Origin: UBA1672 sp964351365
Lineage (GTDB): Bacteria > Pseudomonadota > Alphaproteobacteria > Micavibrionales > Micavibrionaceae
Assembly (NCBI GenBank): GCA_964351365.1
Contig: CAYGNP010000005.1
Coordinates: 1 to 64,000, forward strand
DNA: 64,000 nt
Reading direction: 5' to 3'
The position numbers and the translations under genes are program-made. The notes under the pieces were generated by a model. It was not told the origin of the DNA. It saw nothing but the letters and a program-made list of their open reading frames with translations, and searched no databases. Below are positions 50,240 to 59,327 of this stretch, piece by piece (the first letter of the stretch is position 1; every line of letters starts with the position of its first letter).

Positions 50240-50307
50240 GCTGTGGATAAGAAGTCTTTCAAGACTTTTCCACAGCTCTCTTCCATCCAGCATAATATTT
50301 ATCCACA
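50240..50307. promoter_or_regulatory. DnaA-box cluster and hairpin at the glpK 3' end
   Basis: TGTGGATAA (50242-50250, the complement of TTATCCACA), TTTTCCACA (50266-50274, one mismatch) and TTATCCACA (50299-50307). The first two are arms of a hairpin (50240-50276; outer 8-bp stem GCTGTGGA/TCCACAGC, inner 6-bp stem) between convergent genes. May act as a terminator, DnaA-binding site, or both. Confidence 0.4.
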
Positions 50308-51734
50308 AGCGCGCGATCCATTGACGGCTCATATCTTTTCCCCGCACGCCAACGCGATGCTGAATCTTCTAAATCTTTAAAAATTCCGGCTTGAATCCCC
50401 GCCAGACACGCCGCGCCCCATGCCGTCGCTTCTGTAACTTCAGGAATATCAATTGCTACACCTAAAATATCTGCCATAAACTGACACATAAAACCATTCA
50501 CCACTAATCCCCCATCCGCCCGTAACAGGCCAATATCATACCCGCTATCCTGCGCCATTGCACCAATCAGGTCATAAGATTGATATGCCTGAGCCTCCAA
50601 AGCAGCCCGCACAATATGCGCCTTATGACTGTCCCGCGTAAGCCCGCAAATAACCCCTCTAGCCTCAGGATTCCAATATGGTGCACCCATACCGGTAAAC
50701 GCAGGGACAAAATATACACCGCCATTATCTGAAACCGATTGCGCGATTTCAGCCGTTATCTTTGCAGAATCAATAAGCCCCAAATTATCGCGCAAAAACT
50801 GAATAGCCGTTCCTGCATTAAAAATTGACCCCTCCAGCGCGTAAGAACTTTTACCGTTTATTCTATATGCCACGGTGGCCAATAATTTATGCTCGGAAAC
50901 TATAAGCTTATCGCCAATATTCATCAACATGAAACAGCCAGTTCCATAGGTTGACTTAACCATTCCTGGCCTTATACACCCCTGCCCGATTAATGCCGCT
51001 TGCTGATCCCCGGCAATGCCATTTATAGACAAAGTGCCATCAATTACATCCGATTCAATTATTCCATAATCATATACATTATCATGCACTTCTGGCATCA
51101 TACTAATTGGAATTCCAAACAGTTTCAAAAGATCAAAATCCCAATAATGGCCAATAATATTATACAGCATTGTCCGCGAAGCGTTCGTAACATCCGTTGC
51201 GTGAATTCGGCCAGCAGTCAAATGCCATAACAAATAACAATCCACGGTCCCAAACAGCAATTCACCATTATTAGCCATTTCTCTTGCGCCATCAACATGA
51301 TCTAAAATCCACTTCACCTTTGTGGCCGAAAAATATGGATCGAGCACCAGGCCCGTTTTTTCTCGAACCATCCCCTCCAATCCCTCAGCCCGCAGCTGCG
51401 CACAATATTCCGCCGTTCTCCGGTCTTGCCACACAATAGCATTATAAACAGGACGCCCGGTTTTCCGGCTCCACACTATTGTTGTCTCACGTTGATTGGA
51501 AATTCCCACCCCGGCAATGCGCGCAACATCCACGCCCGAAGATAAAATTTTATTAACAGCCCATACAGTTCCATCCACAAGCGCCTGTGGACTTTGTTCC
51601 ACCCAGCCATCCTGTGGATAAGTTAAATCAATCTCTTTTTGAAAAACCGACTGCACACAACCCTGATCATCAAACAACAAGGCGCGTGAACTGCTTGTCC
51701 CCTGATCAATTGCCAGCAAATAAGAAGAACTCAA
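50259..51734 (-). CDS. glpK: Glycerol kinase
   Basis: 491 aa FGGY kinase. Seen: LLAIDQGTSSSRALLFDDQG, GVGISNQRETTIVWSRKTGR, VWQDRRTAEYC, KSTYGTGCFMLMNIGD, and FVPAFTGMGAPYWNPEARG with GLTRDSHKAHIVRAALEAQA. Makes glycerol-3-phosphate, which GlpD next to it oxidises. Its start overlaps the glpD stop by 4 bp. No glpF or glpR is present in the window. Confidence 0.96.
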   Translation of the reverse strand: MSSSYLLAIDQGTSSSRALLFDDQGCVQSVFQKEIDLTYPQDGWVEQSPQALVDGTVWAVNKILSSGVDVARIAGVGISNQRETTIVWSRKTGRPVYNAIVWQDRRTAEYCAQLRAEGLEGMVREKTGLVLDPYFSATKVKWILDHVDGAREMANNGELLFGTVDCYLLWHLTAGRIHATDVTNASRTMLYNIIGHYWDFDLLKLFGIPISMMPEVHDNVYDYGIIESDVIDGTLSINGIAGDQQAALIGQGCIRPGMVKSTYGTGCFMLMNIGDKLIVSEHKLLATVAYRINGKSSYALEGSIFNAGTAIQFLRDNLGLIDSAKITAEIAQSVSDNGGVYFVPAFTGMGAPYWNPEARGVICGLTRDSHKAHIVRAALEAQAYQSYDLIGAMAQDSGYDIGLLRADGGLVVNGFMCQFMADILGVAIDIPEVTEATAWGAACLAGIQAGIFKDLEDSASRWRAGKRYEPSMDRALVDKYYAGWKRAVEKS

Positions 51735-53248
51735 GCAACACTCTCCGTAACATTAAAAAACTCATCTATCGCAGCAATAGTCTGCTCCGAAATACACATC
51801 CCGAGCTTAGAGCGACGCCAGATAACATCCTCCGCACTGCGCGCCCATTCATAATCGCGCAAATATTCGAGCTCCGCCCTGTAGACATCATCACCATAAT
51901 CCACGCCCATATCCGCAAGACACGTGCATTTGGACAGAAAATAATCCATCCGTGTTCCATACGCCCGTGCATAACGATACATCAAAGAGGCCGGCACCCA
52001 GCTAAATTCATGCTGCTTGCGCGCAACAAATGCATCAAAATCATTATCTTTATAATCAGCCCCGCTTAGCGCCACATCCGCTGTCCAGGCAGGCGCAGCC
52101 CGCCCGCTGAGACGCATCAGAACATCAACCACATCCTCCGCCACCGCCCGGTAAGTCGTCAACTTGCCCCCAAACAGCGAAAGCATCGGCGGGTCATACC
52201 GCTTGTGATGATAAATCACGTGATCCCTGCTTACCGCGCTAACATTATCCCCGCCATCATCCATCAATGGCCGTACCCCACTATAGGTGAAAACCACATC
52301 CGCCTCACAGATACTTCGCTCGAAATATCCGTTAAACGCCTTGATCAAATAGGCCTTTTCCGCCTGCGAAATATAAACATCCCGCGGATTACCCTCATAC
52401 TCTTCTTCGGTCGTGCCAATAACCGTATAAAGCTTTTCATAAGGCGCGACAAAAACAATGCGCCCGTCATCCTGCTGCAAGACATAGGCCTGCTGCCCCT
52501 CATAATGTCGGTTAATAATAAGGTGACTACCCTTCACCATACGCACCTGCGGCGCATCCGGGTCACCCTCGCTCAGGCCTGTCCGCTCTAAAACGCGGCT
52601 CACCCACGGGCCGGTTGCATTAACAACCATAGAGGCCTGAATGCTCCGGCAGTGCCCTGTTTGCACCTCCCGCAGCCCCACGCGCCACACACCGCCCTCA
52701 ACATTCAGGTCCGTGCACTCCGTATGGGTCAAAATCTCCGCCCCACGCGCCGCCGCATCCACCGCATTGGCAATCACCAGCCGCGTATCATCACACCAGC
52801 AATCCGAATAAACAAACCCCTGAATATAATCAGACTTGAGCGGTTCAACATAATTATCCTTCGTTCGGTCAATAACCCGCGATCGCGGTAAAGAAGATCG
52901 CCCCCCAAGATGATCATAAATCCAAAGCCCAAGCCGGATCATCCATTCCGGACGCGTCTCATGCAAACCCTGCGGCAAAACACATGTAATCGGCCAGATC
53001 AAATGCTGCGCGGTGCGGTACAACCGCTCACGTTCCTTGAGCGCCTTACGCACAAGGCCAAACTCCCGATGCTCCAGATACCGCAAACCGCCATGAATAA
53101 GCTTGGTACTGGCAGAAGACGTCGCCCCGGCTAGATCCTGCGTTTCAATCAGCAAAACGGACAAACCTCGCCCCGCCGCATCTCTGGCTATCCCTGCGCC
53201 GTTAATTCCACCACCGATGACACATAAATCGTAATGAAGATCACTCAT
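51731..53248 (-). CDS. glpD: Aerobic glycerol-3-phosphate dehydrogenase
   Basis: 505 aa FAD enzyme at the membrane surface. Seen: LCVIGGGINGAGIARDAAGR, LIETQDLAGATSSASTKLIH with GGLRYLEHREF, NYVEPLKSDYIQ, VNATGPWVSRVLE and SLFGGKLTTYRAVAEDV. Oxidises glycerol-3-phosphate to DHAP and feeds the quinone pool. First gene of glpD-glpK; overlaps glpK by 4 bp. Length is normal. Confidence 0.96.
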   Translation of the reverse strand: MSDLHYDLCVIGGGINGAGIARDAAGRGLSVLLIETQDLAGATSSASTKLIHGGLRYLEHREFGLVRKALKERERLYRTAQHLIWPITCVLPQGLHETRPEWMIRLGLWIYDHLGGRSSLPRSRVIDRTKDNYVEPLKSDYIQGFVYSDCWCDDTRLVIANAVDAAARGAEILTHTECTDLNVEGGVWRVGLREVQTGHCRSIQASMVVNATGPWVSRVLERTGLSEGDPDAPQVRMVKGSHLIINRHYEGQQAYVLQQDDGRIVFVAPYEKLYTVIGTTEEEYEGNPRDVYISQAEKAYLIKAFNGYFERSICEADVVFTYSGVRPLMDDGGDNVSAVSRDHVIYHHKRYDPPMLSLFGGKLTTYRAVAEDVVDVLMRLSGRAAPAWTADVALSGADYKDNDFDAFVARKQHEFSWVPASLMYRYARAYGTRMDYFLSKCTCLADMGVDYGDDVYRAELEYLRDYEWARSAEDVIWRRSKLGMCISEQTIAAIDEFFNVTESVA

Positions 53249-53283
53249 ACCATAATAGAATACCTCAAGACGGCATTATTGAA

Positions 53284-53301
53284 AAGCGTTACTTAACGCT
53301 T
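53284..53301 (-). terminator. Hairpin at the end of the receiver-protein gene
   Basis: AAGCGTT (53284-53290) and AACGCTT (53295-53301) with a 4-nt loop, overlapping the stop codon of the receiver gene. Only a weak T-stretch follows on the minus strand. Confidence 0.4.
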
Positions 53302-53688
53302 GCTTTTTTGCATGACGATGCGGATTTTCGCCTCCATCTGAACCGGAGAGAACGGCTTGACAATATACCCGTTCACACCAGAGCTTTTAGCCTCAACAAC
53401 TGAATCCATATCCCCTCGCCCCGTGACCATCAAAAACGGCATATCTGGATCAACCGTGCGAATTTGGCGCAAAAACTCAACCCCGCTCATCCCGGGCATA
53501 TTCCAGTCACAGACAATCAGATCCACCGCATCAAACGCTGAATCCACAAACGCCAGCGCCTTACGCCCATCAGAGGCATCAAAAATGCGCTTAATCCCAA
53601 TCTCCGATAACATATTACGGATCATCGACACCATTTCAGGCTGATCATCTACAACAAGGACATTCAATTTACTCAACTCTCTGGTCAT
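53293..53688 (-). CDS. Stand-alone CheY-like receiver protein
   Basis: 131 aa, single receiver domain. Acidic pocket in VLVVDDQPEMV, phosphoacceptor D61 (LIVCDWNMPGMSG), Thr in FLMVTGRGDMD, and the conserved Lys in NGYIVKPFSPVQ. No output domain, so it works through protein contacts or phosphotransfer. Lies 21 nt downstream of a hybrid histidine kinase gene on the same strand, and is its probable partner. Confidence 0.88.
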   Translation of the reverse strand: MTRELSKLNVLVVDDQPEMVSMIRNMLSEIGIKRIFDASDGRKALAFVDSAFDAVDLIVCDWNMPGMSGVEFLRQIRTVDPDMPFLMVTGRGDMDSVVEAKSSGVNGYIVKPFSPVQMEAKIRIVMQKSKR

Positions 53689-53709
53689 TTGAAACTCCTG
53701 GCATCCTAG

Positions 53710-55764
53710 TTAGTTTACAATCCAACGTGGGGTTTCATTGGCATAAACCCCCTCTTTAATCTGCTCACTTAACATATAGAAAATGATACAGAGTAAATCC
53801 TCATAATGAACCGGCTTGGCAACAAACTCCGCCGCATCGGGCAAGCTGATCGGCGACATATCCCCACTGGAGGGAAACCCGCTCATAAATATCGTTTTTA
53901 TTTCCGGCCTCACCGCCCTTACCAATTCCGCCAGCTTAACGCCGCTAAGCTCTGGCATAACAACATCCGTCAGCAACAAATCAATCTGCCCGATATAATC
54001 ATCCTGAAGAACAAGCGCATCAGATCCATTAAGCGCACTCAAAACAGTCATGCCCGCATCCTCAAGCATGGTTCCCACGATCTCAAGCAAATCGGGCTCA
54101 TCTTCTACCAGCAGCACACAATACCCATCTAAACGCACAGAATTACCGGTCTCCATACTGCGCAAGATTGCCTTCGTCGCATCCTGATAACAACGCGGAA
54201 TATATATTGAAAATGTTGTCCCCTGCCCCACAGCAGAGCTCACATCAATCGCCCCGCCCATCTCATGCACAAGACCATAAACAACAGATAACCCTAGCCC
54301 CGTACCCTGTGATTTATCTTTCGTCGTATAGAAAGGATCAAAAATCCGGGATAACGTCTCCTCATCCATCCCCGAGCCGGTATCCGAAACATTCAAACAA
54401 ACATAATCCTCCCCCGCAACAATACTCCTGATCCTCTCCGGCGCATCATCGGCATGGCATGCGCTTGCACTCAAAATGATCGTTCCCTCACCAGACATCG
54501 CATCACGGGCATTAATGACCAGATTCATCAAAATCTGGCTGATCGAGACCACATTGCCCCGCACATTCAAGGACTCAGCGCCCACCTCAACCCCGATACT
54601 GACATCTGAGGAAAGCAACGGCTTACATAGCTCGCTATGCTCCTCAACAATGCCCCGCACATCCACAACCTCTTTAGTAACAACCTTATGACGGCTAAAG
54701 GTCAGCATTTTACGTGTTAAACCGGCGCCACGATCCGCCGCCAGAGTAATCTTTTCAACATCCTTGCGAAGCTTATCCTGATCCTTGCGCAACCCCTTTG
54801 ATACAGCCAAAGAGTAGCCCGAAATAATCGACAGGATATTATTAAAATCATGCGCAACCCCCGCGGCCAATTGCCCCAGAGATTCTAACTTCTGCGCATG
54901 GAAAAACTCTGATTCACGCTGCTTCAATACTGTTACATCGCTTAAAACACCCACATAAAGGTCCAAATCTCCCCTTTGATCATAGACGGGCGACAGTTTC
55001 AAATTATAGTAACGGATATTAGAATCCTCTCTGTCCTCCAGAGACAATTCAACACTTTTAAAACGTCTCAATGCTGAACGAAATTTTTTTATTTCTTCAT
55101 CATCATGAATTAATGTGCCTAATATCTGCCAGCCCACATGATGCAAATCATCAGACTCACATTTAACAAAATCAAAGAAAGCACTATTCGCAAATAATAT
55201 AGGACATCCCTTCACCTTTGGATCACCGATAACCACCCCGCTTGAAATTTCTTGAATAGCATGATGCAACTGGCGATTGAGCTGATCCACCATCAATAAA
55301 TCCCTCTCGCGTGTGCTCCACGATGTCACATCCGAAAAGGTGAAAATGCTCTTCCCCTTACTTAAATTTCTAGCATTAACCAGGCAAATACGCCCCTCAC
55401 TCACATGAACAACCTCTCGAAAATCGGCCCCCTGAACTTGAGCTGTATAATCAAGAACCACATTACGAACGCTCTCACTTGGATCAACAGCATGATCATA
55501 AAGATAATTCAAAAAATCACTTTGGCTCATATTCTTAAAATCCAACATTGACATCTCTGATAAAAATGATTTTGCCTTTGTATTAACCCTAAAAAAACGA
55601 CCATTCTGGTCAAATATTACTTTCCCGAACTGCGTCGCCTCAAAAATATCATTATAAATCTTGAGCATCTCGCAAGATTTTCTGCAACGAATAATCAATG
55701 CACCGACAACCACCCAAGATAAAAGCAAAACTGCGCTATAAAGCACAAAGGAAAAATCTGACAT
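53710..55764 (-). CDS. Hybrid sensor histidine kinase (PAS-HisKA-HATPase-REC)
   Basis: 684 aa. One membrane helix (~8-26), two PAS-like regions (~35-145 and ~170-280), HisKA with H305 in LAAGVAHDFNNILSIISGY, HATPase with NLVINARDAM, DTGSGMDEETLSRIFDPFYT and GTGLGLSVVYGL, and a C-terminal receiver with D600 (LLLTDVVMPELSG). The architecture and HDFNN H-box resemble the CckA group of alphaproteobacteria, but the N-terminal part is shorter and identity is not established. Signal unknown. Downstream on the same strand is a stand-alone receiver. Confidence 0.88.
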   Translation of the reverse strand: MSDFSFVLYSAVLLLSWVVVGALIIRCRKSCEMLKIYNDIFEATQFGKVIFDQNGRFFRVNTKAKSFLSEMSMLDFKNMSQSDFLNYLYDHAVDPSESVRNVVLDYTAQVQGADFREVVHVSEGRICLVNARNLSKGKSIFTFSDVTSWSTRERDLLMVDQLNRQLHHAIQEISSGVVIGDPKVKGCPILFANSAFFDFVKCESDDLHHVGWQILGTLIHDDEEIKKFRSALRRFKSVELSLEDREDSNIRYYNLKLSPVYDQRGDLDLYVGVLSDVTVLKQRESEFFHAQKLESLGQLAAGVAHDFNNILSIISGYSLAVSKGLRKDQDKLRKDVEKITLAADRGAGLTRKMLTFSRHKVVTKEVVDVRGIVEEHSELCKPLLSSDVSIGVEVGAESLNVRGNVVSISQILMNLVINARDAMSGEGTIILSASACHADDAPERIRSIVAGEDYVCLNVSDTGSGMDEETLSRIFDPFYTTKDKSQGTGLGLSVVYGLVHEMGGAIDVSSAVGQGTTFSIYIPRCYQDATKAILRSMETGNSVRLDGYCVLLVEDEPDLLEIVGTMLEDAGMTVLSALNGSDALVLQDDYIGQIDLLLTDVVMPELSGVKLAELVRAVRPEIKTIFMSGFPSSGDMSPISLPDAAEFVAKPVHYEDLLCIIFYMLSEQIKEGVYANETPRWIVN

Positions 55765-55898
55765 GAAAACTCACACACTGACGAATATTAAGGTAAAAGA
55801 AATGCAGAAAAAGCACAACCATAAATCAACTTTGACATACTCCGGTATTAGGGTAAAATACGAAAGGAAGATTATCCCCACCCTTTATTTGTTCGCCC

Positions 55899-58040
55899 AT
55901 GAAACAAAAAAATTCCCGCCCGCTGCTCCTGTGCAGCCTGCTCCTATCCGCGACCATAAAACCTCATCAGGCCGGCGCGCAGCAAAACCACACCCCGATG
56001 ATGACGGGATTTCTAGGTCTAAACACCGTGCCCAGCGCCCGCATGGACCGCGCAGGAACCTTGCGAATGGGCGCATCAACCCTTGATCCTTACTTTCACG
56101 GCTATATCGGGATGCAAATCGCCACCCCCCTTTTCATCAGCATCCGCCAGAGCGCAGAAATCTCAAATATCCTGGAGGAGGCCAATCGCCTCTACCCCGG
56201 CGTTGACCTAAAGTTGCGCTTGCTAAAAGAGCATGAGCTCACCCCCGAGCTTAGCATCGGCCTGCAATCCGCATTCGGTCATCGCCGTCAGGCCGGAGAA
56301 TTTATCGCCCTGTCCAAACGCTATAATAACTTCGACTTTACAGGCGGCATAGGCTGGGGGCGCTTCGGCACCGCCGGACACATCAAAAACCCCCTGAACT
56401 TTCTTGGCTCACATTTCAACCAAAACAGAGACATCAACGGCGAGAGCACAAATGAACCCTCCGACTGGTTCTCAGGCAAAGAAGCAGGCTTCTTCGGCGG
56501 CATGGAATATTTCCTCCCCGTCAAAGGCCTCTCCCTCAAACTCGATTACGGCGCAGACCGTTACAGCACCGAACAAAGCGCCACAGACTACGACCCGCCA
56601 TCCCCATGGGGATTAGGTCTGGCCTATAACTATAATGACACCCTCAGCGCCCAAGTTGGAATGCAGGGCACAGACAAACTCATGGCCCGCCTCTCGCTAA
56701 AAGCCCGCCCGGAACATCTCAAACCAGCCACGCCCCTGTACTACAATTATAAAAAAACTACGGTCACAGATAACCTTTCAATACCCCTGCGCGCCATCCC
56801 CGACAAACCCGACCCCCAAGATCTGGGCATAGACAGCATCCGCATTGAAGGCCAAATTTTATTCATAACTTTGAACATACCGGAAAACATCTCCTCCCCT
56901 TACCACATCAACGAAGCCCTAAGATACGTCACAACCGAATACGCGGATTATATTCAGGATATCAAAGAACTGGCCATAACATTGAAACGCCTGGAGCTCG
57001 AAGGCACAACCATCCGCATCCTGCGCAAGGATATTGAAAAATCCATCAGCATCGACAACGAGATCATCAGCCCTCAGGAAATCTGGCAAAATGCAGAATT
57101 TACGGCAGAGCCATCACAGATCAAACCTCAGGCCAAATTCCTCCCCACCAAAGGCCTGAAACTGCGCAGCACCAACACACTAATTCTGGACACACAAATC
57201 AGCCTGTCCGAGGAAGATACCGGCGCGCTCTACCGCACCTCGGCGCTCATCTCCGCCCGCGATATCCCTGTACGAATACCCTTATTTGGCGACAGACGGG
57301 TTATGAACGGCATAGGCTTTCGCGTCAATCTGGCCGACAATCTTGACCGCCTTAATGAATTGCGCCCCCGCGCCCTCTTGCCCGTCCGCAGTGATATTGC
57401 CGATTTTACCGGCTCGGCATTTGGATTGGAGCATAGCTATTTCGGCATCGCCAACTCATTCACACCAGAACTACATTTTTCGCTGCTCTCCGGCTATCTG
57501 GAAGAATTTTATTACGGCACAGGAAGTGAACTTCTGTACCGCCCCTTCAACGCCCGCCTTGCTTTAGGCGCCGAGCTTTGGCACGCGCAGCGCCGCGATC
57601 CTGACACGCCCCTGGCCTTGGGCTTAAATGGTACAGGCGTTCTCACGGGTCATGCCAATATCTGGTACGACATTCCCATGCATGACGTAACCGCAAATTT
57701 GCGCATAGGCCGCTTCCTTGCAGGTGATGCGGGCTTTGCCTTTGGCTTGGAAAAAGATTTTAAAAACGGAGCAAAAATCGCCGCTGATATCGCCATCAGC
57801 AACCATGCGGACACCGACCCCTTCGGCGAAAATTTAAGTGCCCAGCATAGCCTGAGCCTCATCATCCCCCTCGGAGCCGCGCCCGTTTTGAATGCGGCCA
57901 TCCAATCCAATACCCGCATCGCACCCTTTGGCCGTAATGCAGCCCAAATCCTAAACAAACCCGTCAGCCTCTATGAAATATCCGAACCCTTCACCCTTGA
58001 TCACATAGCAGCGCACTGGGATGAAATAGCAGAAAAATAA
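55899..58040 (+). CDS. YjbH-domain outer-membrane protein
   Basis: 713 aa with a signal peptide (MKQKNSRPLLLCSLLLSATI, cleavage near AGAQ). The body matches the YjbH family of outer-membrane beta-barrel proteins linked to exopolysaccharide export: MTGFLGLNTVPSARMDRAGT, YFHGYIGMQIATPLFISIR, and late barrel strands such as LEHSYFGIANSFTPELHFSL. The usual partner genes yjbEFG are not adjacent, so it may act alone or with distant loci. Followed by a terminator. Divergent from the hybrid kinase gene. Confidence 0.85.
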   Translation: MKQKNSRPLLLCSLLLSATIKPHQAGAQQNHTPMMTGFLGLNTVPSARMDRAGTLRMGASTLDPYFHGYIGMQIATPLFISIRQSAEISNILEEANRLYPGVDLKLRLLKEHELTPELSIGLQSAFGHRRQAGEFIALSKRYNNFDFTGGIGWGRFGTAGHIKNPLNFLGSHFNQNRDINGESTNEPSDWFSGKEAGFFGGMEYFLPVKGLSLKLDYGADRYSTEQSATDYDPPSPWGLGLAYNYNDTLSAQVGMQGTDKLMARLSLKARPEHLKPATPLYYNYKKTTVTDNLSIPLRAIPDKPDPQDLGIDSIRIEGQILFITLNIPENISSPYHINEALRYVTTEYADYIQDIKELAITLKRLELEGTTIRILRKDIEKSISIDNEIISPQEIWQNAEFTAEPSQIKPQAKFLPTKGLKLRSTNTLILDTQISLSEEDTGALYRTSALISARDIPVRIPLFGDRRVMNGIGFRVNLADNLDRLNELRPRALLPVRSDIADFTGSAFGLEHSYFGIANSFTPELHFSLLSGYLEEFYYGTGSELLYRPFNARLALGAELWHAQRRDPDTPLALGLNGTGVLTGHANIWYDIPMHDVTANLRIGRFLAGDAGFAFGLEKDFKNGAKIAADIAISNHADTDPFGENLSAQHSLSLIIPLGAAPVLNAAIQSNTRIAPFGRNAAQILNKPVSLYEISEPFTLDHIAAHWDEIAEK

Positions 58041-58058
58041 GGACCATGACCCAAAAAA

Positions 58059-58093
58059 ATGAGCCAATCTCAGACTGGCCCATTAGGTTTTTT
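58059..58093 (+). terminator. Terminator after the YjbH gene
   Basis: ATGAGCCA (58059-58066) pairs with TGGCCCAT (58076-58083) with one mismatch, followed by a run of six T. The following 224 nt to the rluD stop are AT-rich and hold nothing else that I can identify. Confidence 0.6.
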
Positions 58094-58317
58094 ATATGTT
58101 GCAACTTAGTTTATTGACAACGTTAAAACATTTACCCCGTAAGTAAGAAACCTTATAAAACTATTCAAAACGTATCGTTAACTTGTAAAGAGATAACTAT
58201 ATAATCACTATCTTGTTTCAAGAAATTGAATAAAAGAAAAACCCCGTTTTAGTCTCCCTCATCAAATCTCTCACCTTTATATGATAATATAAAATTTTAT
58301 GTAAATGCAAACTTTTC

Positions 58318-59313
58318 CTATTTTTTTAGTAATTTCAATGCTTTACTAAAAATTTCTGAGCTCTTACATTCAAAGAATTGCACCTCTTCGGTGCGCGGAT
58401 GAATAAACTGCAACGCCCTCGCATGAAGCATCTGATAAGGCAAACTCAAAATTTCATTAATTATATCAATAGAATAAGATTCTTTCTTCAAGTTACTTTG
58501 CAACGCTGTGCGCTGCGGTCCGTATAACGAATCGCCTAAAATTGGATAACCAATAGCCTCCATATGAACCCTTATCTGATGCGTACGGCCCGTCTCCAGC
58601 ACACATTCCACGAGCGCACAGGCCTGTCCAAACTGCTCAACAACCCTGTAATAGGTCTTCGCCTCACGAAGGGAACCACTCATCACACTCATCTTCAAAC
58701 GGTTATGCTTGTGCCTGCCGATTGGCCGGTCAACACTGCCCTTAATCGGCATAGGCACCCCAAGCACCAGCGCATGATAAACCCGGCTCAGCGATCGATC
58801 CGCAAGCTGCGCGCTCAAATGATGATGCGCAAAATCATTCTTCGCCACCATCATCAATCCGCTCGTATCTTTATCCAACCGGTGCACAATCCCCGGGCGC
58901 ACCACCCCGCCAATCCCCGACAAACTCTCCCCGCAATGATGCAGCAGCGCATTGACAAGCGTCCCGCTCCAATGCCCCGCGCCCGGATGCACAACCATCC
59001 CCGCAGGCTTGTTAATAACCAGAACGTCATCATCCTCATACACCACATCCAGGGGAATATCCTCCGCCTTGGGCTCCCCCTCCACAGGGGGCGGAACCTG
59101 CACCAGAAAAACCTGCCCTGCCTCCACCTTTGTTGACGGCGTACTGAGCACAGCATGATCCAGAAACACCATCCCCTGCGCGATCAGATCCTGCAACCGC
59201 GAGCGTGACAAATCCGCACACAATGCGCTCAAAACCTTATCCGCACGCTGCCCAGAATGAACATCAAGCGCAACAAAGCTTAAGACCTCATCTTGATCAT
59301 CTTCATTAATCAT
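58318..59313 (-). CDS. rluD: 23S rRNA pseudouridine synthase, RluD type
   Basis: 331 aa from the ATG at 59313 (MINEDDQDEVLSFVALDVHS); the frame upstream runs into the neighbouring gene. S4 RNA-binding domain (~15-75, RADKVLSALCADLSRSRLQD), then the catalytic domain with HRLDKDTSGLMMVAKND, in which the Asp attacks the uridine, and ETGRTHQIRVHMEAIGYPIL. Modifies helix 69 of 23S rRNA in relatives. Gene is 14 nt downstream of a secreted-protein gene. Confidence 0.92.
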   Translation of the reverse strand: MINEDDQDEVLSFVALDVHSGQRADKVLSALCADLSRSRLQDLIAQGMVFLDHAVLSTPSTKVEAGQVFLVQVPPPVEGEPKAEDIPLDVVYEDDDVLVINKPAGMVVHPGAGHWSGTLVNALLHHCGESLSGIGGVVRPGIVHRLDKDTSGLMMVAKNDFAHHHLSAQLADRSLSRVYHALVLGVPMPIKGSVDRPIGRHKHNRLKMSVMSGSLREAKTYYRVVEQFGQACALVECVLETGRTHQIRVHMEAIGYPILGDSLYGPQRTALQSNLKKESYSIDIINEILSLPYQMLHARALQFIHPRTEEVQFFECKSSEIFSKALKLLKK

Positions 59314-59327
59314 ATGATTTATATACC

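Noticed and set aside
50240..50307. Replication origin at the DnaA-box cluster
   Set aside because: No AT-rich unwinding region or origin-associated genes (dnaA, hemE, parAB) nearby, and strand composition does not change sign here, as expected at an origin.
58094..58317. Possible small gene or RNA in the AT-rich spacer between the YjbH terminator and rluD
   Set aside because: No open frame with a ribosome-binding site and no clear fold seen; treated as non-coding spacer.
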